A stretch of DNA of 64,000 nucleotides from Sipunculus nudus (lineage: Eukaryota > Annelida > Sipuncula > Golfingiida > Sipunculidae), in assembly GCA_026874595.1 (NCBI GenBank), contig CM049321.1:23181979-23245978 (forward strand). Reading direction: 5' to 3'. The first letter of the stretch is position 1. Each line of letters opens with the position of its first letter. This document shows, piece after piece, positions 24,330 to 41,527 of the stretch. Both the position numbers and the translations under genes were made by a program. Under the pieces are notes generated by a model. It had not been told where the DNA came from. It saw only the letters and a list, made by a program, of their open reading frames with translations, and did no database searches.

Positions 24330-24759
24330 GCATTAAATGCTGCATGTTCTTTTGTTATAATGTGGTAGCCAGGGTGCATGCGCGTAGTTCTAGTCGCAAG
24401 TATTCTTGGAAATTTAGTCAGTTGGTACTCGAGCCGGGGCGAAATAAACATCTATTAAATCGTTGCTGGAGTCCGTTTTCGGAATGTCTGTGTGAGAAAG
24501 AACACCACTTCATAGATGGCACACAACGTCATCGGCTGCCGACTCACGTAGAGCTGTGATGTACTTCTAGGTAACACCTGTGGGTTCCGGCTTTTTCCCA
24601 TCATGCTCTGTTTCTTGTTATTTCATATTTTGTTGTTTTTCGTGGTGGCAGCACGCAACTTAGTACTTATCCTACGTTTTTTTGTTTGTTTCCTTTTTAG
24701 CCTGTCCTCGGGTGTTTTTTGCCATTCTCTCTTGTTCCTGGTTGTTTTCTCTTCCCTCT
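24330..24759 (+). other. Possible 5' LTR/leader of the Ty3/gypsy element
   Basis: Contains GGGGCGAAATAAACATC (a poly(A) signal-like AATAAA) and leads into the first ORF. I could not find a matching 3' copy near 29600, so LTR status is unproven. Confidence 0.3.
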
Positions 24760-25505
24760 ATGGCGACCTTTCTGTTACTTTCTGATTCTAAGGGGAGGGG
24801 TTTAGCTGACTACTTTCGGGCAAATGCACGGCTCTCGCATCAGAATTCAGTTGTTGAAGTGTGTAAGGGCGGGGCCACTTTTAATTCTTTATCTCATGAA
24901 CTTCGGTGTCGTACGCATTCTAGTCTTAGAAAGGAATTTACTATTATATTATCTGATGGTATTTGTGACTTGACTGCTAAAAGGACAACTGCACATGGCA
25001 TAGAAATTATTTATCATCCTGATTCTCATAGACTCACGTGTGCAGAACATTGTTACTGATGTCAAACAACATGGTTATTTTATCATCCGGAATACCATGC
25101 TCCCCATCCATATCAAGTCTGCCTCTCAACACAATGTTCAAACTAGGAAACTCCGTTTATTAAATTTTACTGATACTCAACTTTGATGTCCAATAAAAAG
25201 CTCTAGATTCATATTTGGTCACTATCAATAATTTCATTACCTCACAGGTCCATCAGTCCGGTTATACTTTTGTCAATTCTATTTAAGATATTACACGCAC
25301 TTCCGTTAAGAAGAGAGGTAAGCCAGGAAAGTCATATAAGAAAGTATTCAGAAAGGTCAATTACTCGTTGTTGAGGGAAGGGGTACATCCAGGGGAGGTG
25401 TTGAAGCGAAAGATCTTTCATAAAATTACCCGTGCTTGTCAATTAGGGCTCCTAAATGATTCTAGTTCTGAGGAAGAACAGGAGTGGGATTTCAAGAGGC
25501 AGTGA
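24760..25505 (+). pseudogene. SGNH-hydrolase-like first ORF of a Ty3/gypsy element, broken
   Basis: From ATG at 24760 the frame gives MATFLLLSDSKGRGLADYF, then KGGATF and ILSDGICDLT. After a frameshift near 25030 it continues with NIVTDVKQHGYFIIRNTMLP. The next part has two stops and ends with RTSVKKRGKPG and YSLLREGVHPGEVL. The order DS...GG...D...(D/E)GVH matches the blocks of SGNH/GDSL hydrolases: Ser in SDSKG, His in GVHP. The acidic partner of His is E here instead of D. SGNH domains are known from LINE (CR1-type) ORF1. Finding one just upstream of gag in the same orientation in an LTR element is less usual. At least one frameshift and two stops mean it is dead here. Confidence 0.6.
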
Positions 25506-25829
25506 TTTCCCTATACTCTATTAATTTTTTAAATGTCATCCAGGGGCTTTGCTCCTTATTATCAGTGGGATTTCTGGCGTATTATTATTTCTTGGGAGAC
25601 CCGTTTGGGGCCTTGGTCCCATCCAGCAGCTATAGCTCATGTTGGTCTGGTAAGGTATCATCTGGGCAGCATCCCGCAGCTATGAGATAGTGAGCCATTT
25701 ATCCTTAGAAATAAAAGAAGGTAATCCCGTTCTAATAATAGTTGATTATTTCCTTTTAATGTCATCATGGCTTATACTAAAAGCATATACTAAATATAAT
25801 ATTGTTTAATTATGTGAACACAATCTTTT

Positions 25830-26840
25830 AGATTTGTTTGATTTGAATACTAAGGAAGAGCATATAGATGCTTGAGTGGAGATTCCTGACATGAAAAAGC
25901 CCGGAGTATCTCTTAAGGGTATGTCAGATATTTCTCTTCAGTCTGTCCTTGGTGAGATGAAAAGCATAGGAAAGAGGATAATGATATATTTATGAATATT
26001 CTTGAGGAGATGATAGTCAAGTAATCAGTTAGTCCATCTAATGTTAAGATTAAAGAAATGACTAAACTGACAGATAGAGTTAATATCGACTATTGGATCA
26101 AAACTTTTGAGAATTTGGTTGATAGATATCAAATTCCTAAAAGTTAATGGAGTCATTATTTAGAACAATATCTTACTGGAAATGCTCAGCAGGCTTATCA
26201 TTTCTCTTTCTCATAAAGAACAAAGGGTTTATGATAAGGTAATAGTCCATACTACCCTACACAGATGTCAATTAACTCCTAGTACTTATCGCCTGAAATT
26301 TAGGAATGAGGCAAAGAAATCCGATGAAACCTTTCTTTCGTATGTTTCAAGGTTGGAGGAGTATTTCTTTAGATGGATACAACCTAGTAATAGATTAATA
26401 GATTAATGGAAGACGTTTTAAAAGCTGGTTATAGATCAAATGTTACATTCTGTGGCTGATGACATTTTGAAATATAAGTTGGTGGAAAAGGAAAGATTAA
26501 CAGTCAGATAATTAGCTAAATTTGCAGATGATCATGTTTTGCAGAAAACATTAATGAAAGAGGAAAAGACATTCAAAAGACATAAAACAAGCTATGCTTA
26601 CAAGGGACCTGAATTTAAGGCTAAACAATTCGATCAGAAAGATTTTGGTACCAAAACCTCAGTTAATTCCGGGGCTATTCCAAAGAATACGTTTAAATAA
26701 AGTAGAGAGGATTCTCTTCGGCATGTTTTCTCTGTGGTGAATTAGGTCATATTCAAAGAAATTGCCCTAACAAAAAAAAAAAACAAAGAAATTCTCCCGT
26801 TAAATCTGAACCAACTGACATATGACTATGCCGTTCTTCA
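25830..26840 (+). pseudogene. Gag-like polyprotein with CCHC zinc knuckle, Ty3/gypsy, broken
   Basis: Capsid-like stretches are NIDYWIKTFENLVDRYQIP (about 26085) and STYRLKFRNEAKKSDETFLS (26280-26340). A basic linker follows (TFKRHKTSYAYKG). Then CFLCGELGHIQRNC at about 26725-26766 is a perfect CCHC nucleic-acid-binding knuckle. Stops at several points, e.g. after IPKS near 26145 and at 26404, show decay. Context with protease and RT immediately downstream makes gag the natural reading. Confidence 0.65.
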
Positions 26841-26897
26841 AAATCATTAAATGTTTATGCCAAAGAATTTATTTCATTATTCCATGTTCATACTAAA

Positions 26898-29590
26898 ATG
26901 TTTATTCCAAAATTGCAAAATCAAAGTAACGATTGTTCTGTATTTTCATCTGATAAATTTCCATCCGCTTCCCAAAATGGACCCTTAGAAGCCCTTAAAG
27001 TAAATGGTCAGGAATGTTATGGTTTTGTAGATTCTGGATCTTCTGTTTCAATGATCAGTGAAGACTTATGTCAAGATTTATATCTTATCAGTGTTAAGAA
27101 GAAGAATCAGGATTTGAGGTGGTTTGAAAGAAGAGAGTTCTCAGCCATTGAATGTTCTATTTGATCTCGATTGTGTTGGATTTTCTCATCAAATTGAATG
27201 TATAGGAACTCCACATCTCCAAACTCCAATGTTATTAGGGAATTATTGTTGTGCAAGTGTTGGTTTGTTCATTGATTTTTAGAATGAAAAAAAGTAGAAC
27301 CTGAAACAATTGATGAAAATTTGGAAAATTTTAAAAATAGAATGGAAGTGGTTTTCAGAATATATGGAAAATATATTTGAACTTTTTATTGGATGTTATA
27401 ACAGAAAACCCTGGTTGGACTGATTTAGTTGAACATGAAATAATAATAAAGGAAGGAACTGAACCAAGCAAACAACGTCCATATAGATTATCCCCTGCAA
27501 AACAAAAAGCTGCTGATCAACAAATTCCTCAAATGTTAAAAGATGGTATTATTGAAGAATCTTAGTCACCCTGGAGAAGTCCTATTGTGATGGTTCCTGA
27601 ACCAGAAAGGTATACTTAGAGTTTGTATTGATTTTTTTTTGGAAAGTAAATGCTGTTAGGAAAATCACTTCTTATCCATTGCGTACTATTACATACTTTC
27701 TTCTTTACATCGAGCTACCATATTTTCCACTCTTGGCATGAAATCTGGATACTGGCGAGTGAAATTGAAACCTGAACATAGAGAAATTAATGCATTCTCT
27801 ATGGAACAGAATTTATATCAATTTAAAGTACTCCCCTTCGGATTAGTCAATGGACCCGCAATATTTCAGAGATTAGTAGAAAAAGTTCTGAAAGATTGTC
27901 TTGGCCGAAATTGTTATGTTTATCTGGATGATATTGTCATTTATTCATCTGATGTACAAAAACATATCAGTGACTTAAAAGAAGTTCTTGAAAAAATAAG
28001 ACAAGCAGGATTAACAATAAATCCAAAGAAAAGTATTTTTTTTCCAAACTGAATTAATTCAGTATCAAAATGGACACTTGAGAACTATTGGCTTTGCTAG
28101 TAGAACTTTGAATCCTGTTGAAAGAAGAAAAAGAACAATTAAAGAGAAATGTTAGCAGTAGTTTGGAGTATGGTAAATGGAGACCATTTATTAAAGGTAA
28201 ATTTACAACAGTGATTTTTGATCATCAGGCACTTTCATTGCCATTCAAGAATCAAACAGAATTAAATGGTAGACTGTATCGTTGGGTTCTTATAATTTAA
28301 GAATTCAATTTTGAAAACTCCTACAAATGCAAAACAAGATCCTGTGTTAGGTTTAGTTATAAGATATTTATAGGGCGAGAAAGACCTTGATAAGAACAAG
28401 AAATTAGCGAGTCGGTGTCAGTTGTCATTTATCCTTTATCGTCAGACCCGTGACGGTTATAAGATTTGGATTCCATCTGTTTTGAAACTGAGGTTTATCA
28501 GTGCATTTCATGATTTACTCACAGCAGGTCATATTGGCAGTTTTAAGACTAGAAGGAGAATTCAGTCTTATTTTACTTTGGATGGATTGTATAAAGATGT
28601 GAAAAAAGTATATTGATTCTTGTTCAGTATGTAAGAAGGTAAAACCCTCATATCGTAAACCTTAGGGTTTTATGCAATGTACTGAGTCAATTAGGCCATG
28701 GGAATTTGTAACTGTAGACTTAGAAGGTCCTTTGCCTAGTTCTTATAGTGGACACCAGTATATCTTAGTCTAGCGAGATCATTGTTCTAAGCAGACTGAA
28801 CTATGTCCCTCGAAATGAGCAACAGGTTAAGCAATTTTAGTCAGAGAGATATTCACTCGATATGGTCCACCACAAAAATTACTCTCTGATCAAGGTAGTC
28901 AATTAACTTCTATGTATTTGAAGGCTATTTGTCAGAGATTGGGTGTACGTCTTAACCATGCTACTACGTATCATCCCCAGACGAATTGGGTGGAGAGGGC
29001 TTACCGAGATTTGAAGTCCATGATGTCTAGTTATGTTCATGATGAAAAGGAACTTGGGATGTTCATCTGTCAGAATTCCGTTTTGCTTTGAACTCAGTAG
29101 AAAATTGTTCCACGGGTGAGTCTCCTCCTTTGGTTCTGTTTGGTCTTCAGTTGCAGTATCCTCAGACCGGTGTGTTTTATTCGGATGTTCCTGTAGCACC
29201 CATCATTCCATCCGGTGACACTCATATGGAATGGATTCTGAAACTCATCAAGGACCATGTGGATAGAGACAATATTGGGTTGGAACGAATGAGACACAAA
29301 CGCGCAACTCGGAAATACCATTATGATAAACGTCGAAGGCAAGTTAATATTAAAGTCGGAGATCACGTGTATATTAAGACACATCATCAGTCGGATGCTT
29401 CGAAGTGATATACTGCGAAATTGGCATTTTGCTGGAACGTACCTTATCCCGTGGAAAAACGTTTCAATGCGTTAAATTTCGGCGTCCAAGTTGGATCAGA
29501 TGTATTAGATAAGCATGCGAATCAGCTCAAGCCAGAACATGGATCACAGACTATTGTGAATCCTTATATACGCGTGTATGAACTTTGTGC
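26898..29590 (+). pseudogene. Pol of Ty3/gypsy retrotransposon: protease, RT, RNase H, integrase; broken
   Basis: Aspartic protease: CYGFVDSGSSVSMIS (27018-27055). Reverse transcriptase: QFKVLPFGLVNGPAIFQRL and the catalytic YVYLDDIVIYSSD (about 27920-27955). RNase H: FASRTLNP and VIFDHQALSLPF (28090-28245). Integrase zinc module: HDLLTAGHIGSFKTRRRI then CSVCKK (28510-28640). Integrase core: first D in VDLEGPLPS, second in LLSDQGSQL, and E in TNWVERAYRDLKSM (28725-29025). The order protease-RT-RNase H-integrase is Ty3/gypsy. Many in-frame stops and frameshifts (27170, 27562, 28052, 28300, 28616) show that it is inactive. It lies between ACOT copies A and B. Confidence 0.85.
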
Positions 29591-30000
29591 TGACTGATGT
29601 CTTATCAGTTGGACTAATCAGATTTCCTTCTGTGATTATTATACTGTGTTGCAGTGTACTATGTTGTTTATCACACTGTACTACTCCATTATTTCAGTGT
29701 ATATTATTTCACACTCACTTAACATGCACCAGTATCAGGTAGTATTATGATACCTGACATATATCATTATTAGGGAATATTATAATACTACGTATATTAT
29801 TCTGTATGTCTCAAAACAGAATAATTACTATACTAGTGTAATGTTGAGGTGTGTATTTGTTTATGATCAGTAATTTAGTTTGATATTATCAAATATATTT
29901 AGTGTCTACTTTAATATGCATTCTTTTAGAGAAACAGCAAGCTGATACGGTAATCTCACCGGAATTTTCCAAATCAAGTTTTGCTCTAGTATTAGCTTTG

Positions 30001-30945
30001 TTAAGATTAACGAAAACGTAAAGGATCAATTATTATTAATAATACCTACCTTCTGATTAACGAAAAAATAAAGGACCAATTATTATTTACAATACCTACC
30101 TTCTGATTAACGATAACGTGAAGGATCAATTATTATTTTAATACCTACCTTCTGATTAACGATGACATAAAGAATCAATTATTATTTATAATACCTACCT
30201 TCTGATTAACGATTACGTACAGGACCAGTTATTATTTATAATACCTACCTTCTGATTAACGATAACGTAAAGGACCAATTATTATTTATTATACCTACCT
30301 TCTGATTAACGACAACGTAAAGGACTAATTATTATTTATAATACCTACCTTCTGATTAACGATAACGTAAAGAATCAATTATTATTTATAATACCTACCT
30401 TCTGATTAGCGGTAACGTAAAAGACCAATTATTATTTATAATACCTACCTTCTGATTATCGATAACGTAAAGGACCTATTATTATTAATAATACCTACCT
30501 TCTGATTATCGATAACGTAAAAGACCTATTATTATTTATAATACCTACCTTATGATGGACGATAACGTAAAGGATCAATTATTATTTATAACACCTACCT
30601 TCTGATTAACGATAACGTAAAGGACCAGTTATTATTTATAATATCTACCTTCCGATTTACGATAACGTAAAGGATCAATTATCATTTATAACACCTACCT
30701 TCTGATTAACGATAACGTAAAGGACCAGTTATTATTTATAATATCTACCTTCCGATTAACGATAACGTAAAGGATCAATTATTATTTATAATACCTACCT
30801 TCTTATTAACGATAACGTAAAGAACCAATTATTATTTATAATACCTACCTTCTGAGCAACGATAACGTAAAGGATCAGTTATTATTAATAATATCTACCT
30901 TTTGATTAACGATAACCTAAAGGATCAATTATTATTTATAATATC
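30001..30945. repeat. 50-bp minisatellite, about 19 copies
   Basis: The period is exactly 50 bp, with one 49-bp unit. The consensus core is TTCTGATTAACGATAACGTA followed by AAGGACCAATTATTATTTAT and AATACCTACC. Units differ by a few substitutions each. There are no unique spacers, so this is not a CRISPR-like array. The right edge runs straight into the right half of the TTCGCGAA-type MITE (30946-31045). Confidence 0.92.
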
Positions 30946-31577
30946 AATATCTTGCCTTTCTATATGTCTTCGATGATGAGGCCTCTTATTCACGAAGGTT
31001 TTATTTTCACGATAATTTTCCTTTCGCGAACGTCACGAACAAAAATTCAACCACGGTAGTTAATATGTATCGCATCGAGTATTGTATCCTGACCCGAATA
31101 TCTCAATATTAATCGTATCGTTGAATAATAAAAGGTACATCATTTCGTAATTCCACCTTCGTCGCTTTGATTATTAAGTGGATCACAAGAGGATCGCATA
31201 CGTTAATTTCATAAAATAAATAGTCAACTTTGACCGCATGCATAATGTAAGAAAAAATAACGAAATTGTTACTATTGACTTTTGGCAAAACAATCACAAT
31301 TTCGCCTCAATTAGGAGAGTGTATAGGATCCGAAGTCGAAATTCTTAATAGCTTTAATTTTCAAAGGGGAGATGGTATTAATCATCGCATAAAAAGGTGT
31401 TAATATGGGCTTCCTTGTATCATTTATACTTATTTTTGAATGTAGAAAGAGTTTTACGCTCTTAGTCCCTGTGTATACATATATGGAGCAGGCGTGAACG
31501 TTCAAGAAGAATATTGACGTAAAACATTATTAGTACGGCTGGTAGGATTATATGGACAGCTTTACCGTCTATTTAAT

Positions 31578-31579
<2 letters not shown>

Positions 31580-31664
<85 letters not shown>
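31580..31664. repeat. (AT)n microsatellite
   Basis: About 85 bp of pure AT/TA dinucleotide downstream of copy A. Confidence 0.95.
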
Positions 31665-31667
<3 letters not shown>

Positions 31668-32998
31668 GTGTTAATTATGAAAGCTGTTAATGTGATCAAA
31701 GATTTCAGCCTCTCAGCGAAATAATTATGTAGTCTGATATATTTCGCATTCAAAAGTAACTTTACCAGTACATATACTTCAGCTATCCGCGAACTCAATC
31801 ACTACGATGAGACGCATTATTATGGTAGATAGCTGAAGTCAACAGAACTTTTATATCGAATTTAATTTACTGATCTCCCTTAAATGATTTCTTTACAGCA
31901 AGCTTGTCAAGTCAAATATAGAGTTTTTATAACGTGTGCTTAGCAACAAACTGTGACTTATCGCTTTCTGGAATGCGCCTGGCGCCATGCAGTCTCTCAA
32001 TATTCTATAACGTCAGAACTCAGGTGCGGATTCAGGATTTCGGAAAAAAAAGGGGGTCCATCTCAGGAGAACTGTTGACAAAGTGTGAAAAAGGATCCCC
32101 AGGTCCGGAAAATGGGCTAGTCCAGGCTGCAAAAAATGATTTGAAACCCTCGGAAAAAGCCAGCAGAGGCTGAAATGGGGATGGGGGTCCTTTGTCGTTA
32201 TGATAAGTGCTGGATCGATGTCGATATATCGACAGCCAACGATACGCCATGTAGATGCGGTTAACGATATGCTATGCATGCTGTAATATCGTATCGTGGA
32301 CACACGATGAAAGTACGGGACACATATAGGAGTGCATGTATACACCTGTCAGTCCTTTGTCGGCCCGTGTGGGCGGGTGACAGGGAAATATTACCAATCA
32401 TTGCTGAAATCGATTTTTTTTTATCTGATGGGCAGGTATTTGGTTTATAAGCCATGATGTTGCCTCCAATTTTTTTCAAATACCAGTGTAGCAATATCTG
32501 TAGATGCATGTATGCCTTTATATTCTACAAGTTCGACAACATTTGAGACTGTTTACCGAAGCCTAGAGGATTGGGTGGGGATCAAACACTAATTTACGAA
32601 GGAAAGGTGTCTAGGACTCCATATTCCCGGAAACATACAATAACTGTACAACTGAATAAAATATAACCAATGCATATTCTTCCCCTAAAAAGGGCAAACA
32701 TGGGAGGGAGTGCCGGGCGGGGTTAGGAGGGGAGGGGGGTCTAAATATAGAACAAGTTTTCAATAGATTTTATTACATTTTAGTAATGAAGAAAAAAAGA
32801 TGGAAAAAGTTTCAGCCTTAATATTTTATATCTTATGCATTTACCAAATACATTACAAAATTTGTGTTTATCATTTAAATAGGTGAATGCCTGAAACCCC
32901 GCGGAGTGAACACTGCAGCCTATAAACTATGCCATGGCGTCACTCAAATGTGACAAGCGAAAAATAATGCTATGCCAGCTTGAAACGGTGAGTCTTTC

Positions 32999-33004
32999 TT
33001 TATT
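32999..33004 (-). promoter_or_regulatory. Polyadenylation signal AATAAA, copy A
   Basis: Minus-strand AATAAA about 260 nt past the copy A stop, repeated once more four bases away. Its position matches the copy B signal, which supports a conserved 3'UTR of roughly 260 nt. Confidence 0.5.
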
Positions 33005-33261
33005 TATTTATAAAATATTTATCTACATTTAGCTGGAAATATGACACAAGGATCGATGAAACGTATCGTCAGTTCGTATTATATTGCAATCTGTTTTTGT
33101 GTTGTATCTGAATAAACTGACCGATACCCAGCCCTTAATTATTATTTTGCACCCGAGTGCTACAACATTGTAAGGATGAACAATGATGATTTATGATAAA
33201 TTATGTGTGTCGCGATTTTTCTTGTTGTGCAAAGCACTCGACCAAGGGTTGCCACGTGACG

Positions 33262-39516
<6,255 letters not shown>

Positions 39517-39570
39517 ACCTGCTATAAGTGGAATAAATACAAACGTAAGTACAATTGCACATGACATAAT

Positions 39571-39571
<1 letters not shown>

Positions 39572-39623
<52 letters not shown>

Positions 39624-39640
39624 TATATATTTATATTTAT
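39572..39640. repeat. (AT)n microsatellite just upstream of ACOT copy A exon 1
   Basis: AT dinucleotides starting about 55 bp upstream of the coding exon 1 acceptor. Confidence 0.9.
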
Positions 39641-40329
39641 ATTTATGCACACACACCAAATGGAACTAAAAGGAACATCCGTAAAATTAGAGAATCATAA
39701 TTTTTTTAAAATTGTTTTGTATTTTTTAAATATCTATTTATTGAACGAAGATAACACATTTCCCAATCGATTGAGACAGTGTCTCTGTAATTCGTTCAGT
39801 CGTATGGACATAGCGCCATCTAGCGGCACTTAACTACATCAAAACACAGTAACTCGGCGCTCCAGGTGAGAGATATGGGGAATGACCACTTACTCCGGGA
39901 CCATGCACTGCGCGTCAAACGGAGGTTAAATAAATCAATACATGGCTTTAACTCGAGGATAAACCTACATGTGGTGGAATAAGTCACCAAGTGGTTGATA
40001 AAGTTGATATGTACCTACCTTTTATTGTTGTACTAGCGGCACGTTGTAAAATCAAACTCCCCATGTCACTACCAAATAATCTGCCGAGGTCAATAAGTGG
40101 GACTCGGCGATATGGACCGGGCCGACTTTACTCAGGTGGTCTCGTTTATTTGTACAGTTTGATTTATTGCCAGGTGACAGTTACCAGCTCATCTTTCAGA
40201 GTTCTTAATATAAAGAACTATTTTAATGCACCTTCACATTATCCAATGCATGTAATCAAACACACATATAGGACCTACAACATGCAACTGCTGATCCAAG
40301 AGGAGTCAGATGATATGTCTGGCCACAGC

Positions 40330-40330
<1 letters not shown>

Positions 40331-40377
<47 letters not shown>

Positions 40378-40399
40378 AATAATAAGTATAAAATAAATG

Positions 40400-40440
<41 letters not shown>
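40331..40440. repeat. Two (AT)n microsatellites separated by about 30 bp
   Basis: AT runs at 40331-40373 and 40404-40440. No gene is visible from 40020 to 40990. Confidence 0.9.
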
Positions 40441-40443
<3 letters not shown>

Positions 40444-41208
40444 TAAAGATAAAAGTAAATTCCATTTCTCGGCTCTCATGCAATAATACCTAGGGACTTA
40501 TTACCGTAATATGTGCGGTGTGAATTTTTTCCCTTAAATGTTGACCGAATAACTTGTACATCACCCAGTCTATCATTTACATCAGACCCAAAGGTCAATG
40601 TAATGGCCGGGTTTTTGACAATTATTATTACAATGTATTACAATCTATTCATTGCAGAGATCAAGTTTTCATGCTATTCGATCTCTGGTTTGGGCCAGAC
40701 CGTCTTATATTTCAGACATAAGGATAATATTTTGTCGGGATAGCGTGACTTCTTTTGACGTGCATATGTACATAATCAGTTATGATAGATCATGCACAAA
40801 TGTAATCGATTTCTCGATTGGATATATGAGCACCTTAAGAATTTTCGTCACAGAAAATGAATCGAACAACTCTTTCGTCAGATTTATGTTTTAATCTTGA
40901 TGACCTACCTAAATACTAACTTAATTAGAAAAACAGCAGTTTTAAAGAGCTTTTTATATTGGAAAAGAGACCAATTACATATTTTGTATTTATGCTCATA
41001 TTACCCCGGGCCTCGTGTAATATGAGCATGTAGCTTATATTGCCCCAACATAGATGCAGGAGGGAAAAAGAGAGAATATGACGTCTTTTTTTGTTACAAG
41101 AATAGGCCAATATGCAAATAGTAAATGGTAAAATTACTCGTGGCAAATATCACAAACGACTGCACAACACATAAAAAATTAACCTTATCTTTATTCAATG
41201 ACACATCG

Positions 41209-41345
41209 ACACTATACTTCTTTTAGTAACTTAACTGCGAATTCTGTAAAATGAGTTGAACTGATCAGCAAATGCTGATTGACACTATACTTCTTTAAGT
41301 AAGTTAACGTCAATGTATGTCAAATGAATTGGACTGATCAGCAAA
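41209..41345. repeat. 72-bp tandem duplication
   Basis: GACACTATACTTCTTT...CTGATCAGCAAA occurs at 41209-41273 and again at 41281-41345 with several mismatches. Confidence 0.6.
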
Positions 41346-41527
41346 AATCATATCCAAAAGTGAATTGTAAAGAAATATCTTTTTTTTTTCAATACAACAG
41401 ATGAACGTCTTGCCTAAAATTTCACAGCGTTGCAAAACACATATTTGAACACAAAAAAAAATAAACTTTTTTTTTCAAGATTCAGTGACTTATCTAAGTA
41501 CCATCTGTCTCAGATGATTAATACCGT

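Larger units (their letters stand above)
30946..33200 (-). other. 3' flank shared by ACOT copies A and B
   Basis: Matches 11400-12860 in blocks: ATCACAAGAGGATC near 31185/11640, the CAATAGATTTT blocks near 32760/12427, and the region before the poly(A) signals. It shows that the A/B duplication included at least 2 kb of 3' flank. It is interrupted in A by an (AT)n run (31580-31664) and a G/C-rich repeat fragment (32025-32200). Confidence 0.55.

Noticed and set aside
30001-30945. Regular 50-bp repeats as a CRISPR-like array
   Set aside because: The units are contiguous with no unique spacers and the genome is eukaryotic; it is a minisatellite.
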